From Xenorhabdus hominickii (GTDB taxonomy: Bacteria; Pseudomonadota; Gammaproteobacteria; Enterobacterales; Enterobacteriaceae), in NCBI RefSeq assembly GCF_002632725.1, contig NZ_NJAI01000001.1:124001-188000 (forward strand): 64,000 bases of DNA, read 5' to 3'. The notes beneath the pieces are model-generated. The model did not search any database. It was not told the DNA's origin and was given only the letters and a program-made list of their open reading frames with translations. Every line of letters starts with the position of its first letter. The first letter of the stretch is position 1. Shown piece by piece: positions 30,269 to 39,374 of the stretch. A program made the position numbers and the translations under genes.

Positions 30269-31282
30269 ATGTCTGTATTAACCCCAGCCAGCGAAGTTAT
30301 CCTGCGCCATCAGGAGCAATTGCACTCCCATCATCTGCTCTTTGCGGGTGATCTTCAGGATAATCTGGCAACGGAAATTGAAGCTGAAAGCGTGCGAGTG
30401 CACACTAACCAGTATCACCACTGGCAATCTTTGATCCGCCAACTCGGCGAAAATGCGTGGTTTGGCCTTGTAGCAGACAGCGCATTTATCAAAGGATGTG
30501 ATACCCTGATTTATTACTGGCCAAAAAGCAAGCAAGAAGCGCGTTTCCAACTACGTAATCTGTTTTCCATTCTGCCTCCCGGGACAGATATTTTTATTGT
30601 AGGAGAAAATCGTAGTGGTGTACGCAGTGTTGATAAGTTAATGGAAGGTATAGCAACTTTTCATAAAATTGACACTGCTCGCCGTTGTAGCCTGTTTTAT
30701 GGTCAACTGAAAAATCAGGTTCAGTTTGATCAAAACAATTGGTGGAATAGCTATCAGGTGGATGATGTCACGATCAATACCCTGCCCGGCGTGTTCAGTC
30801 AGGATGATTTGGATGTCGGCAGCCGTCTGTTGCTTTCGACATTTGATGCGCCTGTTTCTGGCAGTCTGCTGGATATTGCCTGTGGCTCCGGAGTATTGGC
30901 GACTGTACTGGGTAAAAAGAACCCTGATTTGGCCCTAACATTGAGTGATGTTAATGCTGCAGCTATCACATCCAGTAAAGCGACACTGAAAGCCAATAAA
31001 TTGGAAGGCAATGTTATCACCAGCAATGTGTATTCAGCGATTGAGGAAAAATTCGACTGGATTATTTCCAATCCACCATTCCATGATGGCTTAAAGACTA
31101 ATCTGTCTGCCGCTGATGACATGATCCGCATGGCTCCGAGCCATTTAAAATCCGGTGGTAAATTGCGGATCGTCGCAAACTCTTTCCTGCCTTATTCTAA
31201 TTTGCTGGATAGTGCTTTCGGGAATCATGAAGTGATTGCACAGACAGGTAAATTTAAAGTGTATCAAGCAACGAAAAAGTAA
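30269..31282 (+). CDS. rsmC: 16S rRNA m2G1207 methyltransferase
   Basis: SAM-dependent methyltransferase for G1207 of 16S rRNA. At 337 residues it consists of two related halves. The amino-terminal one is degenerate. The carboxyl-terminal one has the SAM loop [15 protein letters not shown] (about 200-214) and the N6/N2-type catalytic motif NPPFHDG (about 268-274). GGAG lies upstream of the ATG. It is followed by a hairpin terminator and the tRNA-Leu genes. Confidence 0.95.
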   Translation: MSVLTPASEVILRHQEQLHSHHLLFAGDLQDNLATEIEAESVRVHTNQYHHWQSLIRQLGENAWFGLVADSAFIKGCDTLIYYWPKSKQEARFQLRNLFSILPPGTDIFIVGENRSGVRSVDKLMEGIATFHKIDTARRCSLFYGQLKNQVQFDQNNWWNSYQVDDVTINTLPGVFSQDDLDVGSRLLLSTFDAPVSGSLLDIACGSGVLATVLGKKNPDLALTLSDVNAAAITSSKATLKANKLEGNVITSNVYSAIEEKFDWIISNPPFHDGLKTNLSAADDMIRMAPSHLKSGGKLRIVANSFLPYSNLLDSAFGNHEVIAQTGKFKVYQATKK

Positions 31283-31305
31283 TTTAGGCATTAAATCCCG
31301 CTACT

Positions 31306-31340
31306 TTGCCTGCTCCAGTTCCACGGGCAGGCAATTTCTA
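31306..31340 (+). terminator. intrinsic terminator of rsmC
   Basis: TTGCCTGC (31306-31313) pairs with GCAGGCAA (31327-31334), followed by TTTCTATTTT. Confidence 0.7.
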
Positions 31341-31424
31341 TTTTCCCATCTGGAACATCCTCCCTTTCAAAATATCAACACGCTGATTTTTGCACCAATT
31401 GCACGTTATCTCGCTAAATAATGA

Positions 31425-31452
31425 TTGACGCCAGCCATAAAATCTCTAGAAT
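31425..31452 (+). promoter_or_regulatory. promoter of the tRNA-Leu pair
   Basis: TTGACG (31425-31430) and TAGAAT (31447-31452) are spaced by 16 bp and followed by the GC-rich GCGCCTCC typical of stable RNA promoters under stringent control. Confidence 0.8.
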
Positions 31453-31493
31453 GCGCCTCCATGCTATTTGTTTAAGTGATAGTATCTGGGTAT

Positions 31494-31580
31494 GCGAGGG
31501 TGGCGGAATTGGTAGACGCGCTAGCTTCAGGTGTTAGTGTTCTAACGGACGTGGGGGTTCAAGTCCCCCCCTTCGCACCA
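31494..31580 (+). tRNA. tRNA-Leu (CAG)
   Basis: An 87-nt class II tRNA with a long variable arm: GCGAGGGTGGCGGAATTGG start, anticodon CAG in GCTTCAGGTG, T-loop GGTTCAAGTCC and encoded CCA. It lies between rsmC and yjjZ, where E. coli has the leuQPV cluster. Confidence 0.96.
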
Positions 31581-31626
31581 AATCAGATAATTATAAGTTA
31601 AACAAATTGGATGAATGACAGTACCT

Positions 31627-31713
31627 GCGAGGGTGGCGGAATTGGTAGACGCGCTAGCTTCAGGTGTTAGTGTCCTAACGGACGTGGGGGTTCAAGTCCC
31701 CCCCTTCGCACCA
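31627..31713 (+). tRNA. tRNA-Leu (CAG), second copy
   Basis: It differs from the first copy only by one base in the variable arm (T to C). The copies are 46 bp apart and probably co-transcribed from the promoter at 31425. The CCA end is encoded. Confidence 0.96.
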
Positions 31714-31818
31714 CTGTTTCATTTTCCTGCTCTATTCCTTTTCTTTTGCTCTCTTCTCGCTTTACTCTATTTAAGCAATTTTCCTTATTTCAGCAATTAA
31801 TCAAGCATTAAATTCTTA

Positions 31819-32100
31819 TCATAAGTACGCAAGGTGGCGCAAAATAGCGAACAGACTGCAAACAATAGCAATGCAAGCTGGAATCAACAAGAAATGACGC
31901 GCATTACGATGTAACAATAACGCAAGCGTCAATAACAAAGCTCCTTGAATACTGATTTTAAATTGCTCGATCCCAGCACCCTCTATTATCAGCACTGACA
32001 CGACCAATCCTGATCCTATCAAGCTAAATAACAGCATTCCCCAAGATCCCGTAATACTTTGCCAAAAAGCGAGCTTTAAACTCCGTTTTGCACCGAGCAT
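31819..32100 (-). CDS. yjjZ: small inner-membrane protein, YjjZ/DUF1435-like
   Basis: A 93-residue hydrophobic protein with about three membrane spans: TGSWGMLLFSLIGSGLVVSVLII, ISIQGALLLTLALLLHRNARHF and LLIPACIAIVCSLFAILRHL. The conserved-looking WGMLL and HRNARHFLLIPAC motifs and its position next to the tRNA-Leu cluster match E. coli yjjZ. I placed the start at the Met before LGAKRSLKL. An upstream in-frame Met would add 14 hydrophobic residues. The function is unknown. Confidence 0.65.
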   Translation of the reverse strand: MLGAKRSLKLAFWQSITGSWGMLLFSLIGSGLVVSVLIIEGAGIEQFKISIQGALLLTLALLLHRNARHFLLIPACIAIVCSLFAILRHLAYL

Positions 32101-32194
32101 GATAAACCGCCAAACACAAATGATAATAATTCGCAATATCATATAGTGATGGCAGCTTAATCACAATCAAGAAATCAATAACGAAAATGAAAGA

Positions 32195-32229
32195 TATACC
32201 CAATAGATTTCGAGTTGCATCAAGGTATA
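32195..32229. repeat. collapsed ERIC-derived repeat
   Basis: TATACCCAATAGATTTCGAG is the start of an ERIC unit. The copy then jumps through GTTGCATCAAGG to GGTATA, keeping only the outer ends in about 35 bp. It lies immediately after the phosphatase gene. Confidence 0.65.
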
Positions 32230-32233
32230 TCTA

Positions 32234-33671
32234 TTATTTCAAATCCATCGCACCACGTATGGTAAAGAATAGATCCGTCTGATCGGTCAAACCGACAACA
32301 TTGGCAGCATAAGGACCATACGCTGCAACCCGCAACTGTGTACCAGTATGCTTCTGACTATCCCCCTTCTGAATTACCATAATTTACCGTCATCACAGTA
32401 CCATCTTTAGTAATCAGTGAACGAGTAAAACCCGGTGATTTAACCTTGGGTTCAATGATCTGGCTGGCATGTGCATGATCAGCGGTCACAATCACTAAAG
32501 TATCCCCCTGTTCTTTCGCAAATTTAAGGCCAACTTGTACAGCCTTGTCCAAAGCGACTGTTTCACCAATCTGTGCACAAGGATTGGCATTATGATCCTG
32601 TTTATCAATCGAAGCGCTTTCAACTTGCAGAAAAAAACCATTTTTGTTCTGTTTCAGTAAATCAATGGCTTTTTCTGTCATTTGTTCTAACGTCGGAACG
32701 TTAGGATCTAATTTAGAATTAACCTCGCACTTCACTGGCTCTTCAGTAAGATTGCCGTGATAAACAGCTTTTGGCCCTTCCCATGCCACATCCATGTTTT
32801 CATCGTGGAACAGCCCCAACAACGGCTTTTTCTGAGTAGCCTCTTTAACAGCCGCCAACGATTTCGTATCTGTTACCCACTGATATCCCTGCGCCAAAGC
32901 CTGTTGTTGCAGAGTTTTTCCTTTATTGACGCCAGATACCGATTGTTGAGTAAACAATTTTGCTCCGCCTCCCAGAGTCACATCAGCACGAGCTGCCAGC
33001 AATTGTTCTGTAATAGAGCCTTTACCGCCATTTTCTAAAGCATTTTCGGGACATTTTTTCGACGTTTCGTCCGGCCCATAGCATTTACGATCCGTAACAT
33101 GGGCATACAAAGCTGCTGGTGTTGCATCCTGAATTTCAGCCGTGGTGACATTTCCCGTTGCTTTGCCGTTCTTTTTAGCCAGCTCTAAAAGAGATTGATG
33201 ATCTTTGCCAAAAACATCGACTCCCAACGCACCATTATAGGTTTTGACTCCCGTTGCCCAAGCTGTGGCTGAAGCCGCAGAGTCGGTAACATAATTCGGC
33301 TTTTTCGTTTTCTTATCTAGCGAGTAATGTGTGTATTGACCGGTAAATGACAAGGCATCTATTCCCGTGAAGAAACCTCCTGCACCTTCTGCATAATTAC
33401 GAGCAAGAGTAATTTCAGAATCCCCCATCCCATCGCCGATAAACAAGATCACATTCTTGGCTTTTGTATTATTCAACGCAGCCTTAAGTGCCTCAGTTTG
33501 ATCTTGGGTCAAGCGGCGAGCACCACCAAACTGAGTAACATCACCTTGTGCTACACGCTGTTGCGCCATAATATTCTCTGGATTGCTTGCTGCCCATACA
33601 GGCAGTGTAGTGCCTGACATCAATACAGCAATCACAGCAGCAAGCAGATTTTTTTCATAATTACGCGACAT
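32234..33671 (-). pseudogene. phoA: alkaline phosphatase gene with a carboxyl-terminal frameshift
   Basis: PhoA-like periplasmic phosphomonoesterase. It has a signal peptide ([17 protein letters not shown]), the metal Asp in [12 protein letters not shown], the nucleophile Ser in [13 protein letters not shown], and the zinc ligands in [15 protein letters not shown] and [10 protein letters not shown]. The frame closes at 32358, just after NYGNSEGG, because of one extra base in a G5 run (32362-32366). Deleting one G restores about 42 residues ([20 protein letters not shown]... to LK-stop at 32234) that match the E. coli PhoA ending. The lost part includes the His412 zinc ligand. The start at 33671 is chosen by AAGGA. 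It could be a true pseudogene, a slippage-prone gene or a sequence error. Confidence 0.85.
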
Positions 33672-33764
33672 ATTATTTTCCTTGCAATCGGATAGAGAAT
33701 AAAAATTCTGATGTTGAATTGCAGGAATAATAAATATGTCGTATGACACTTATTTGAACCTATG

Positions 33765-33782
33765 GCGACATTATTGTGACAG
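33765..33782 (-). promoter_or_regulatory. Pho box upstream of phoA
   Basis: On the minus strand CTGTCACAATAATGTCGC matches the 18-bp PhoB site: CTGTCAC, four bases, then ATGTCGC. It lies about 95 bp before the chosen start. It predicts induction by phosphate starvation. Confidence 0.7.
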
Positions 33783-33891
33783 GCGATTGATCGTTCTTTA
33801 GCCCTATCAATGATGAATGTGATTTTCACCTGAAAAAAGAGCCCAGTAGAATAGGCTCTTCATAAACCGTCAGTTATCCGTCAATTATCTA

Positions 33892-35403
33892 TCAGTAACG
33901 CATCATAACCGACTTCAACTCCGTATAGTGCTCAATGAATGCACTGCCAAACTCGCGGCCAATGCCGGAAGAATTCATGCCACCAAATGGAACTGCTGGG
34001 TCTAAAAACGTATGCATATTAACCCATAGAGTGCCGGCTTTTATGCGAGGAAGCATACGCATTGCCTTGCTCAAGTCATTAGTCCATAAACTGGCAGACA
34101 AGCCAAATGGTGTCGCATTCATCATGGTTATCAATTCTTCCTCATCATCGTAACTGAGGAAAGTACCAATTGGCCCGAATGTCTCTTCTTTCATCAACGT
34201 GTCATCAGCACTATTGGCTTTAATGATCGTTGGTGCGACAAAAAATCCGGCGCCTTCCAGCACATGGCCGCCATAAACTATTTCATTACCTTCCTGACGC
34301 GCTTTTTCAAACAGAGACAGAATTTTTTCATAATGTTCTTTATTTGCCAAAGGCCCCATCTCAGTAGATTCATCCAGAGGAGAGCCAATTTTCATCGCTG
34401 ACAAACGTTCAGAAAGCAGTTTCAAAACCGCATCCATATGAATGGAAGGAATATAAAAGCGTTCCGCAGCTGCACAAATTTGCCCTTGATACACATACCC
34501 CGCTTCCAATATGCCATCAACGATTTTATCAACAGTCATATCTGGCAGGAAAGCTGCCGCATTTTTACCTCCCAGCTCCAATGTTACCCGCTTTAATCCT
34601 TGCTCCAGAGCTGATTTTCCCACATTCATTCCCGTTGAAACGGAACCAGTAAAAGTAACTTTGGCACATTGTGGATGACTGACCAGAGCCGATCCAATAT
34701 GAGCACCTGAACCATTAACGATATTGATCACACCATCTGGAATTCCCGCTTCTTTTGCCAGTTCAGCCACTCGCAATATAGTTAAAGGGGTATATTCACT
34801 GGGTTTGAGTACAATGGTGCAACCACTGGCCAATGCCGCTCCCAATTTCCAAATAGCTATCATAATGGAAAAATTCCATGGGATAATGCCAACCACAACC
34901 CCAATGGGTTCACGCCGGGTAAACGCGGTATAATGCTCCCCTTTGAGCGATGGCAAAGAAACATTCAGTGTTTCCCCGCTGATTTTACTCGACCAACCTG
35001 CAAAATAACGTAAGTAGTCGGCAGATGCCCCCACTTCCAGCATACGAGATAGTTGAATCGGTTTACCGGAACATAAACTTTCCAGTTGTGCCAGCTCCTC
35101 ACCATTTTTTTGCAGTAAGTCAGCCAACCGATTTAGGCAATTTCCCCGCTCGATGGGAGAAGTCTGAGCCCAGACGCCGTGAAAAGCGCTAGATGCCGCC
35201 TGCATTGCTTGATTAACTTCTGCCTCTCCGGCTTGATTGACTGTAGCTATGATTTCACCGGAAGCTGGATTAACGACAGAAAGCATCGTATTTTTCTGAT
35301 TTATCGTACTTTCCTGACTAAGAACAGAGGCTCCATTAATATAATGACCGTGAGAACGTTGCAAAAAAGCCGTAACTGACTCCAGCAAATTAATTTCACT
35401 CAT
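33892..35403 (-). CDS. NAD(P)-dependent aldehyde dehydrogenase, FeaB-like
   Basis: A 503-residue class ALDH. It has the Rossmann region VGIIPWNFSIMIAIWK, the NAD motif FTGSVSTG, the general base Glu in TLELGGKN and the nucleophile Cys in YQGQICAAAERFY. The amino-terminal LQRSHGHYINGA and the carboxyl PFGGMNSSGIGREFG are closest in pattern to phenylacetaldehyde dehydrogenase FeaB. Third gene of an oxidase-cupin-ALDH operon (15 bp after the cupin), so it likely oxidises the aldehyde made by the oxidase. The substrate is not determined. Confidence 0.88.
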   Translation of the reverse strand: MSEINLLESVTAFLQRSHGHYINGASVLSQESTINQKNTMLSVVNPASGEIIATVNQAGEAEVNQAMQAASSAFHGVWAQTSPIERGNCLNRLADLLQKNGEELAQLESLCSGKPIQLSRMLEVGASADYLRYFAGWSSKISGETLNVSLPSLKGEHYTAFTRREPIGVVVGIIPWNFSIMIAIWKLGAALASGCTIVLKPSEYTPLTILRVAELAKEAGIPDGVINIVNGSGAHIGSALVSHPQCAKVTFTGSVSTGMNVGKSALEQGLKRVTLELGGKNAAAFLPDMTVDKIVDGILEAGYVYQGQICAAAERFYIPSIHMDAVLKLLSERLSAMKIGSPLDESTEMGPLANKEHYEKILSLFEKARQEGNEIVYGGHVLEGAGFFVAPTIIKANSADDTLMKEETFGPIGTFLSYDDEEELITMMNATPFGLSASLWTNDLSKAMRMLPRIKAGTLWVNMHTFLDPAVPFGGMNSSGIGREFGSAFIEHYTELKSVMMRY

Positions 35404-35418
35404 TATTTTTTCCTCTGG

Positions 35419-35799
35419 TTAGCCTGACATTTGAGCATTTATACAAGCCATATAATGTTTGACGAAACGTTCACTGGTGATGTCCCACAACACTTCCGTA
35501 CCTTTCGCGGCAAACCAAGAATCCCCTTTATGATATTCAACCGTCATCCCAGTTTTAATATCAGTCAGTTTCACTGAACCTTCATGAACCGTTGCCAGTT
35601 CATCAAAGGGGTAAGTCATTTTGAATTTCCCCTTAGTGCAGACAAAAATACCGCAAGTCAGGTTATCCATTGGTTCTCCGTGAATCATTGCTCCACTCGC
35701 CTGTGGATCACCCTCTACCACAATAGAACCGAGATTAGTAACACTGCCAATTGGCATTAATTCAGGAAGTTCTTTATCTAACAATAATGGCTTTATCAT
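35419..35799 (-). CDS. cupin-domain protein (EutQ-like/DUF861)
   Basis: A small 126-residue beta-barrel protein. The cupin core spans NLTCGIFVCTKGKFKMTYPFDELATVHEGSVKLTDI and YHKGDSWFAAKGTEVLWDI. Such proteins often accompany PuuB-like oxidases and aldehyde dehydrogenases in amine catabolism clusters, but their role is unclear. No signal peptide. Middle gene of the three-gene unit. Confidence 0.75.
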   Translation of the reverse strand: MIKPLLLDKELPELMPIGSVTNLGSIVVEGDPQASGAMIHGEPMDNLTCGIFVCTKGKFKMTYPFDELATVHEGSVKLTDIKTGMTVEYHKGDSWFAAKGTEVLWDITSERFVKHYMACINAQMSG

Positions 35800-35880
35800 G
35801 ACTTTTACCTTTTAACAGTTACCGTTCAAAAAGTTACAGTTCAAAAATAGAAAAAGAAAAAACGTTAAACAGGGATAAAA

Positions 35881-37182
35881 CTAACGACGCCCTTTCCAAT
35901 AACCTGAAGTTTGGTGCCAAATCTTGCCAGCAGAGAGAAGCACATTTCTCAATTTGTCTTTCCCGATAATATCGAGATGTGGAATAGAGCTCAGCAGCGA
36001 GTAACGATCAGAGCCTTCACTCATTCCCTCAGCCAAAATCTTGCAGATAATATGACTCGGTGTCACACCAAAACCTGAATAACCTTGAACATAGAACACA
36101 TTTTTATGCTTAGGCAGGGAACCAATTTGTGGGAACAAATTAGCGCTACAACATAATGGACCACCCCATGCCAGTTCAATTTTCACATCTTTCAGGTAAG
36201 GAAAGGTTTTCAGCATGAGATTGCGGTTCCATGCTTTTAAATCGGAAGGCATATATTCAATAAAATGTGTCGCACTGCCATATAACAGGCGGTTTTCTTT
36301 AGTAACGCGGTAGTAATCGATGACAGGGCTAATATCACTGTAAGCGCCCCGAATCGGGCTGATCCTTTCGATCAGATCGTCTGGCAGTTCTTCCGTCATC
36401 AATTGGAAGGCATAGGTATTGATGGTTTTTTTGTAGATAGTGGGATCAAGCCCATCCAAAAAGCCATTACATGCCCACAACATTTTATTGGCACGAACCG
36501 AACCTAATGGTGTATGCACTGTGACCCTTGAGCCATACTCTACATTCACAACCTGACTGTTCTCAAAAATTTTGACGCCATATTCCGAGACTGCCTTGGC
36601 CTCCCCTAACAACAAATTGAGTGAATGAACATGCCCGCCTCCCATGTGCTTCAATGCACTGGTATAGCGATCTGAGCCAATGACTTGTTTCACATCAGAG
36701 CCAGTATAAAGTTCAATTTCCTCATCAGGAGAAGCTAAACGAAACTCTTTCAACCAACTTTGTAAGGTTTTATCGTGTCGAGAGTTCCAACCAAGATACG
36801 CATAACCTCGACAAAAATCGGCCTTAATGTCGTATCTGGCTATTCGCTCTCGAATAATTCCAGCACCCAAGCTACTGATTTTAAATATGGTTTCTAGGCC
36901 TTTTTCACCAATATGGCGTTTGATCCTGTCCAAGTCATGACCAATCCCCGTCATCACCTGACCACCATTACGACCTGTTCCGCCATATCCCAAGGTTCGA
37001 CCTTCCAAAATAGCGATATTGGTGATTCCTTTTTCAGCTAGTTCCAGTGCCGTATTGATACCGGAAAAGCCGCCACCAATAATAACGACATCAACATCCA
37101 AATCTTCTGTCAGTGTCGGGAAATGGAGATCGTATTTTTTAGTTGCCGCATAATAGGTTAATGAATCAATATCATTGTACAT
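35881..37182 (-). CDS. FAD-dependent oxidoreductase, PuuB/DAO family
   Basis: A 433-residue amine oxidase-like flavoprotein. The FAD-binding motif is DVDVVIIGGGFSGINTALELAEKG, GYGGTGRNGGQV contacts the flavin, and the carboxyl NVFYVQGYSGFGVTPSHIICKILAE closes the FAD site. Overall similarity is to gamma-glutamylputrescine oxidase PuuB. I start at the Met before YNDIDSLTYYAATKKYDL, where PuuB proteins begin. An upstream in-frame ATG would add 27 polar residues. First gene of the cluster. The substrate may be an amine or amino acid, since no PuuA-like ligase is nearby. Confidence 0.83.
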   Translation of the reverse strand: MYNDIDSLTYYAATKKYDLHFPTLTEDLDVDVVIIGGGFSGINTALELAEKGITNIAILEGRTLGYGGTGRNGGQVMTGIGHDLDRIKRHIGEKGLETIFKISSLGAGIIRERIARYDIKADFCRGYAYLGWNSRHDKTLQSWLKEFRLASPDEEIELYTGSDVKQVIGSDRYTSALKHMGGGHVHSLNLLLGEAKAVSEYGVKIFENSQVVNVEYGSRVTVHTPLGSVRANKMLWACNGFLDGLDPTIYKKTINTYAFQLMTEELPDDLIERISPIRGAYSDISPVIDYYRVTKENRLLYGSATHFIEYMPSDLKAWNRNLMLKTFPYLKDVKIELAWGGPLCCSANLFPQIGSLPKHKNVFYVQGYSGFGVTPSHIICKILAEGMSEGSDRYSLLSSIPHLDIIGKDKLRNVLLSAGKIWHQTSGYWKGRR

Positions 37183-37634
37183 GTTATACCCCGTGAGCCT
37201 CTGCCTATCCCCTGATGATGTACTGCCATCTGTCTTACTACTGCTATTTTTCAGGGGGAGCATTTATCATGTTGTTGAATATTAATTATTCAGGTGTATT
37301 AACAAAGCAATCAAGACCAAAACCATTAACAAATTAATAAAATAATGAGGCAGATATCGGCGCACCCCTTATCTTGCCTATATATGAATCATATGTACTT
37401 AAAATGCTCAAATCATTTGTTATTTATATGTTAATTAAATCACAATTAAAGACATGTTTATTAATTATTTATAGTTTTTATGTTTTCATTTTGTGATGAG
37501 CGGAAGGGGAATTTTTTCCAATAGTGAATTATTCTGAGAATGGATATTTGCATGTGTACCCAATCGATTTCAATTTGCGATCACAAAGCAACCGTTTGAA
37601 AGATGAAAGGGGATAATGACTAAAAGGAATAAAT
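37183..37634. other. divergent intergenic region with an ERIC remnant
   Basis: About 450 bp, AT-rich, between the oxidase operon (minus) and the nucleoside hydrolase (plus). It must carry promoters for both. A collapsed ERIC copy lies at 37555-37615. I see no other gene. Confidence 0.5.
37555..37615. repeat. collapsed ERIC-derived repeat
   Basis: TGTACCCAATCGATTTCAAT at the left and TTTGAAAGATGAAAGGGGATA at the right are the two ends of an ERIC unit. The central GACTGGGG core is missing, leaving about 61 bp just before the nucleoside hydrolase ribosome site. Confidence 0.6.
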
Positions 37635-38585
37635 ATGCTACCCAAAAAAATTATCCTTGATTGCGACCCCGGTCATGATGATGCCATTGCCCTCCTGCTT
37701 GCCCACGGAGACCCTAATATTGAACTATTGGCGGTAACAACCGTTGTTGGCAACCAAACCCTAGACAAAGTCACCCGTAATGCCCTCTGCATTGCCCGTA
37801 TAGCCAATATTCACAATGTTCCTTTCGCTGCAGGATGTCACAGACCACTTGTTAGAGAAATCAAAACTGCGCCGGATATTCATGGTGAAACAGGCTTAGA
37901 TGGTCCGATTCTGCCTGAACCTGCAACGAGGCTAGATGCCCGTCACGCCGTTGATTTAATCATTGATGTGATTATGGAAAATCCCCCCAAAAGTGTGACT
38001 CTGGTTCCGACTGCCGGTTTGACTAATATCGCCATGGCTGTACGTAAGGCTCCTCATATCGTTGAGCGGGTGAAGGAAGTGGTCTTGATGGGCGGTGGCT
38101 ATCATAAAGGTAACAGAAGTGCTGTTGCAGAATTCAATATCTTTATAGATCCGGAAGCGGCACATATCGTTTTTAATGAAAAATGGTCGCTGACAATGGT
38201 CGGCTTAGATCTCACTCACCAAGCTCAAGCGACACCTGATATTCTTGAAGCTATCGCCCAGATTAAAACACGTTCTGCTCAGTTCGTTTTGGATGCTCTG
38301 AAATTTTATGGGAAGAGATGTCGTGAAACTCAAGGGTTTAGCTATCCTCCTGTGCATGATCCCTGTGCAGTAGCCTACGTGATTGACCCTACTGTGATGA
38401 CGACTCAAAAAGTCCCCGTTAATATCGAGCTGACAGGAACACTGACAACAGGAATGACCGTCGCAGATTTTCGTTGGCCTCTTCCTGACGATTGCCATAC
38501 GCAAGTTGCCGTCAAATTGGATCAAACTAAATTCTGGCAGTTAGTGATTGATGCCTTGAAAAATATCGGTGAAACCACTTATTGA
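37635..38585 (+). CDS. inosine/uridine-preferring nucleoside hydrolase family protein
   Basis: A 316-residue IunH-family hydrolase releasing base from ribonucleosides. The calcium-binding motif DCDPGHDDAIALLLA is at residue 9, with further conserved TTVVGNQTLDKVTRNAL, VVLMGGGY, AEFNIFIDPEAA and the late Asp in VHDPCAVAYVIDP. It resembles E. coli RihA/RihB, but I cannot tell which nucleosides it prefers. Single gene. It complements the deo system at 18-24 kb in nucleoside salvage. Confidence 0.9.
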   Translation: MLPKKIILDCDPGHDDAIALLLAHGDPNIELLAVTTVVGNQTLDKVTRNALCIARIANIHNVPFAAGCHRPLVREIKTAPDIHGETGLDGPILPEPATRLDARHAVDLIIDVIMENPPKSVTLVPTAGLTNIAMAVRKAPHIVERVKEVVLMGGGYHKGNRSAVAEFNIFIDPEAAHIVFNEKWSLTMVGLDLTHQAQATPDILEAIAQIKTRSAQFVLDALKFYGKRCRETQGFSYPPVHDPCAVAYVIDPTVMTTQKVPVNIELTGTLTTGMTVADFRWPLPDDCHTQVAVKLDQTKFWQLVIDALKNIGETTY

Positions 38586-38607
38586 TTTCAATCACCACGG
38601 CTCCATA

Positions 38608-38659
38608 AATTCCGAGTTACCGCTTTACAGGCTACAACTTGAACGATGAAGGGAGGTAT
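38608..38659. repeat. probable ERIC-derived fragment
   Basis: ATTCCGAGTTACCGC at the left and CTACAACTTGAACGATGAAG plus GGAGGTAT at the right resemble the outer ends of ERIC units, with the core missing. It lies directly after the nucleoside hydrolase. More degraded than the other copies. Confidence 0.4.
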
Positions 38660-38723
38660 TTCCTTTGACCATTGAAAAACTTCTCTAACTAATGGCCAAA
38701 GGAACTTCTATTTAATTTATAAA

Positions 38724-38969
38724 TTAGACTTCATGAAACGAAGTCATCGTCTCAAAATCGAACAATTCATTCAGTTCAATTTGTAATCCATTGGAGATGA
38801 CATAAATAATTTCTAAGGTAGGATTTCTTACTCCGCGCTCAATACCGCTGACATAAGTTCGATCCAATCCACATTTATCGGCAAAAGCCTCCTGCGACAT
38901 CCCTGCTTCTTTCCTGAGATACCTAATTCTTTGCCCAAAAAGGGATCTGATATTGTTCGACGTTTTCAT
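38724..38969 (-). CDS. restriction-modification-type controller (C) protein, orphan
   Basis: An 81-residue XRE-family protein: FGQRIRYLRKEAGMSQEAFADKCGLDRTYVSGIERGVRNPTLEIIYVISNGLQIELNELFDF. The RTYVSGIERGxRNPT recognition helix and the size are those of C proteins such as C.PvuII. C-boxes of the GACT-N3-AGTC type lie just upstream (38992-39017). No restriction endonuclease or methyltransferase gene is adjacent. It may be the relic of a lost R-M system or a domesticated autoregulator. Confidence 0.8.
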   Translation of the reverse strand: MKTSNNIRSLFGQRIRYLRKEAGMSQEAFADKCGLDRTYVSGIERGVRNPTLEIIYVISNGLQIELNELFDFETMTSFHEV

Positions 38970-38991
38970 CCGAAAAGTATCGATTCTTGTT

Positions 38992-39059
38992 ACTTATCCG
39001 ACCACGGACTATGAGTCACATTTCAATCTAATTTATGCTATGATGTGTGACTTATAGTC
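38992..39059. promoter_or_regulatory. C-box operators between the two divergent regulators
   Basis: On the minus strand GACTCATAGTC, then CGTG, then GTCGGATAAGT (39017-38992) reproduce the C-protein operator layout of two half sites around a CGTG spacer, 23-48 bp before the controller gene. On the plus strand GACTTATAGTC lies at 39049-39059, before the Ner-like gene. The two boxes also form a near-perfect inverted repeat (GACTAT-G/A-AGTCACA). Confidence 0.75.
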
Positions 39060-39117
39060 TACTTATTAATGGCTTACTTTTTAATTTAAAAAAATGATAG
39101 GTAACTGGAGATTTAGA

Positions 39118-39330
39118 ATGGAAAAAAAAGACTGGCACTCTGCTGACATCATTGCAGCATTGAAAAAACGCGGAACCACGTTATCAGAAGTATCGCGTGC
39201 TGCGGGACTGGCTTCATCAACTCTTGCCAACGCACTGCAACGCCACTGGCCAAAAGGCGAACGTCTTATCGCGGCAGCGCTGGAAAGCACACCAGAAGAG
39301 ATATGGCCTTCGCGCTATGAAAGAAAATGA
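39118..39330 (+). CDS. Ner/SfsB-like DNA-binding regulator
   Basis: A 70-residue winged-helix protein of the phage Mu Ner/Nlp family: DWHSADIIAALKKRGTTLSEVSRAAGLASSTLANALQRHWPKGERLIAAALESTPEEIWPSRY, closely patterned on E. coli SfsB. I use the ATG at 39118 with GGAG seven bases upstream. An ATG eight codons earlier lacks a ribosome site. Divergent from the controller gene and probably under its control through the C-box at 39049. Confidence 0.82.
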   Translation: MEKKDWHSADIIAALKKRGTTLSEVSRAAGLASSTLANALQRHWPKGERLIAAALESTPEEIWPSRYERK

Positions 39331-39374
39331 CCTGCAATAGAACCCAGCTCAATGCTGGGTTTACTCACCAATTA

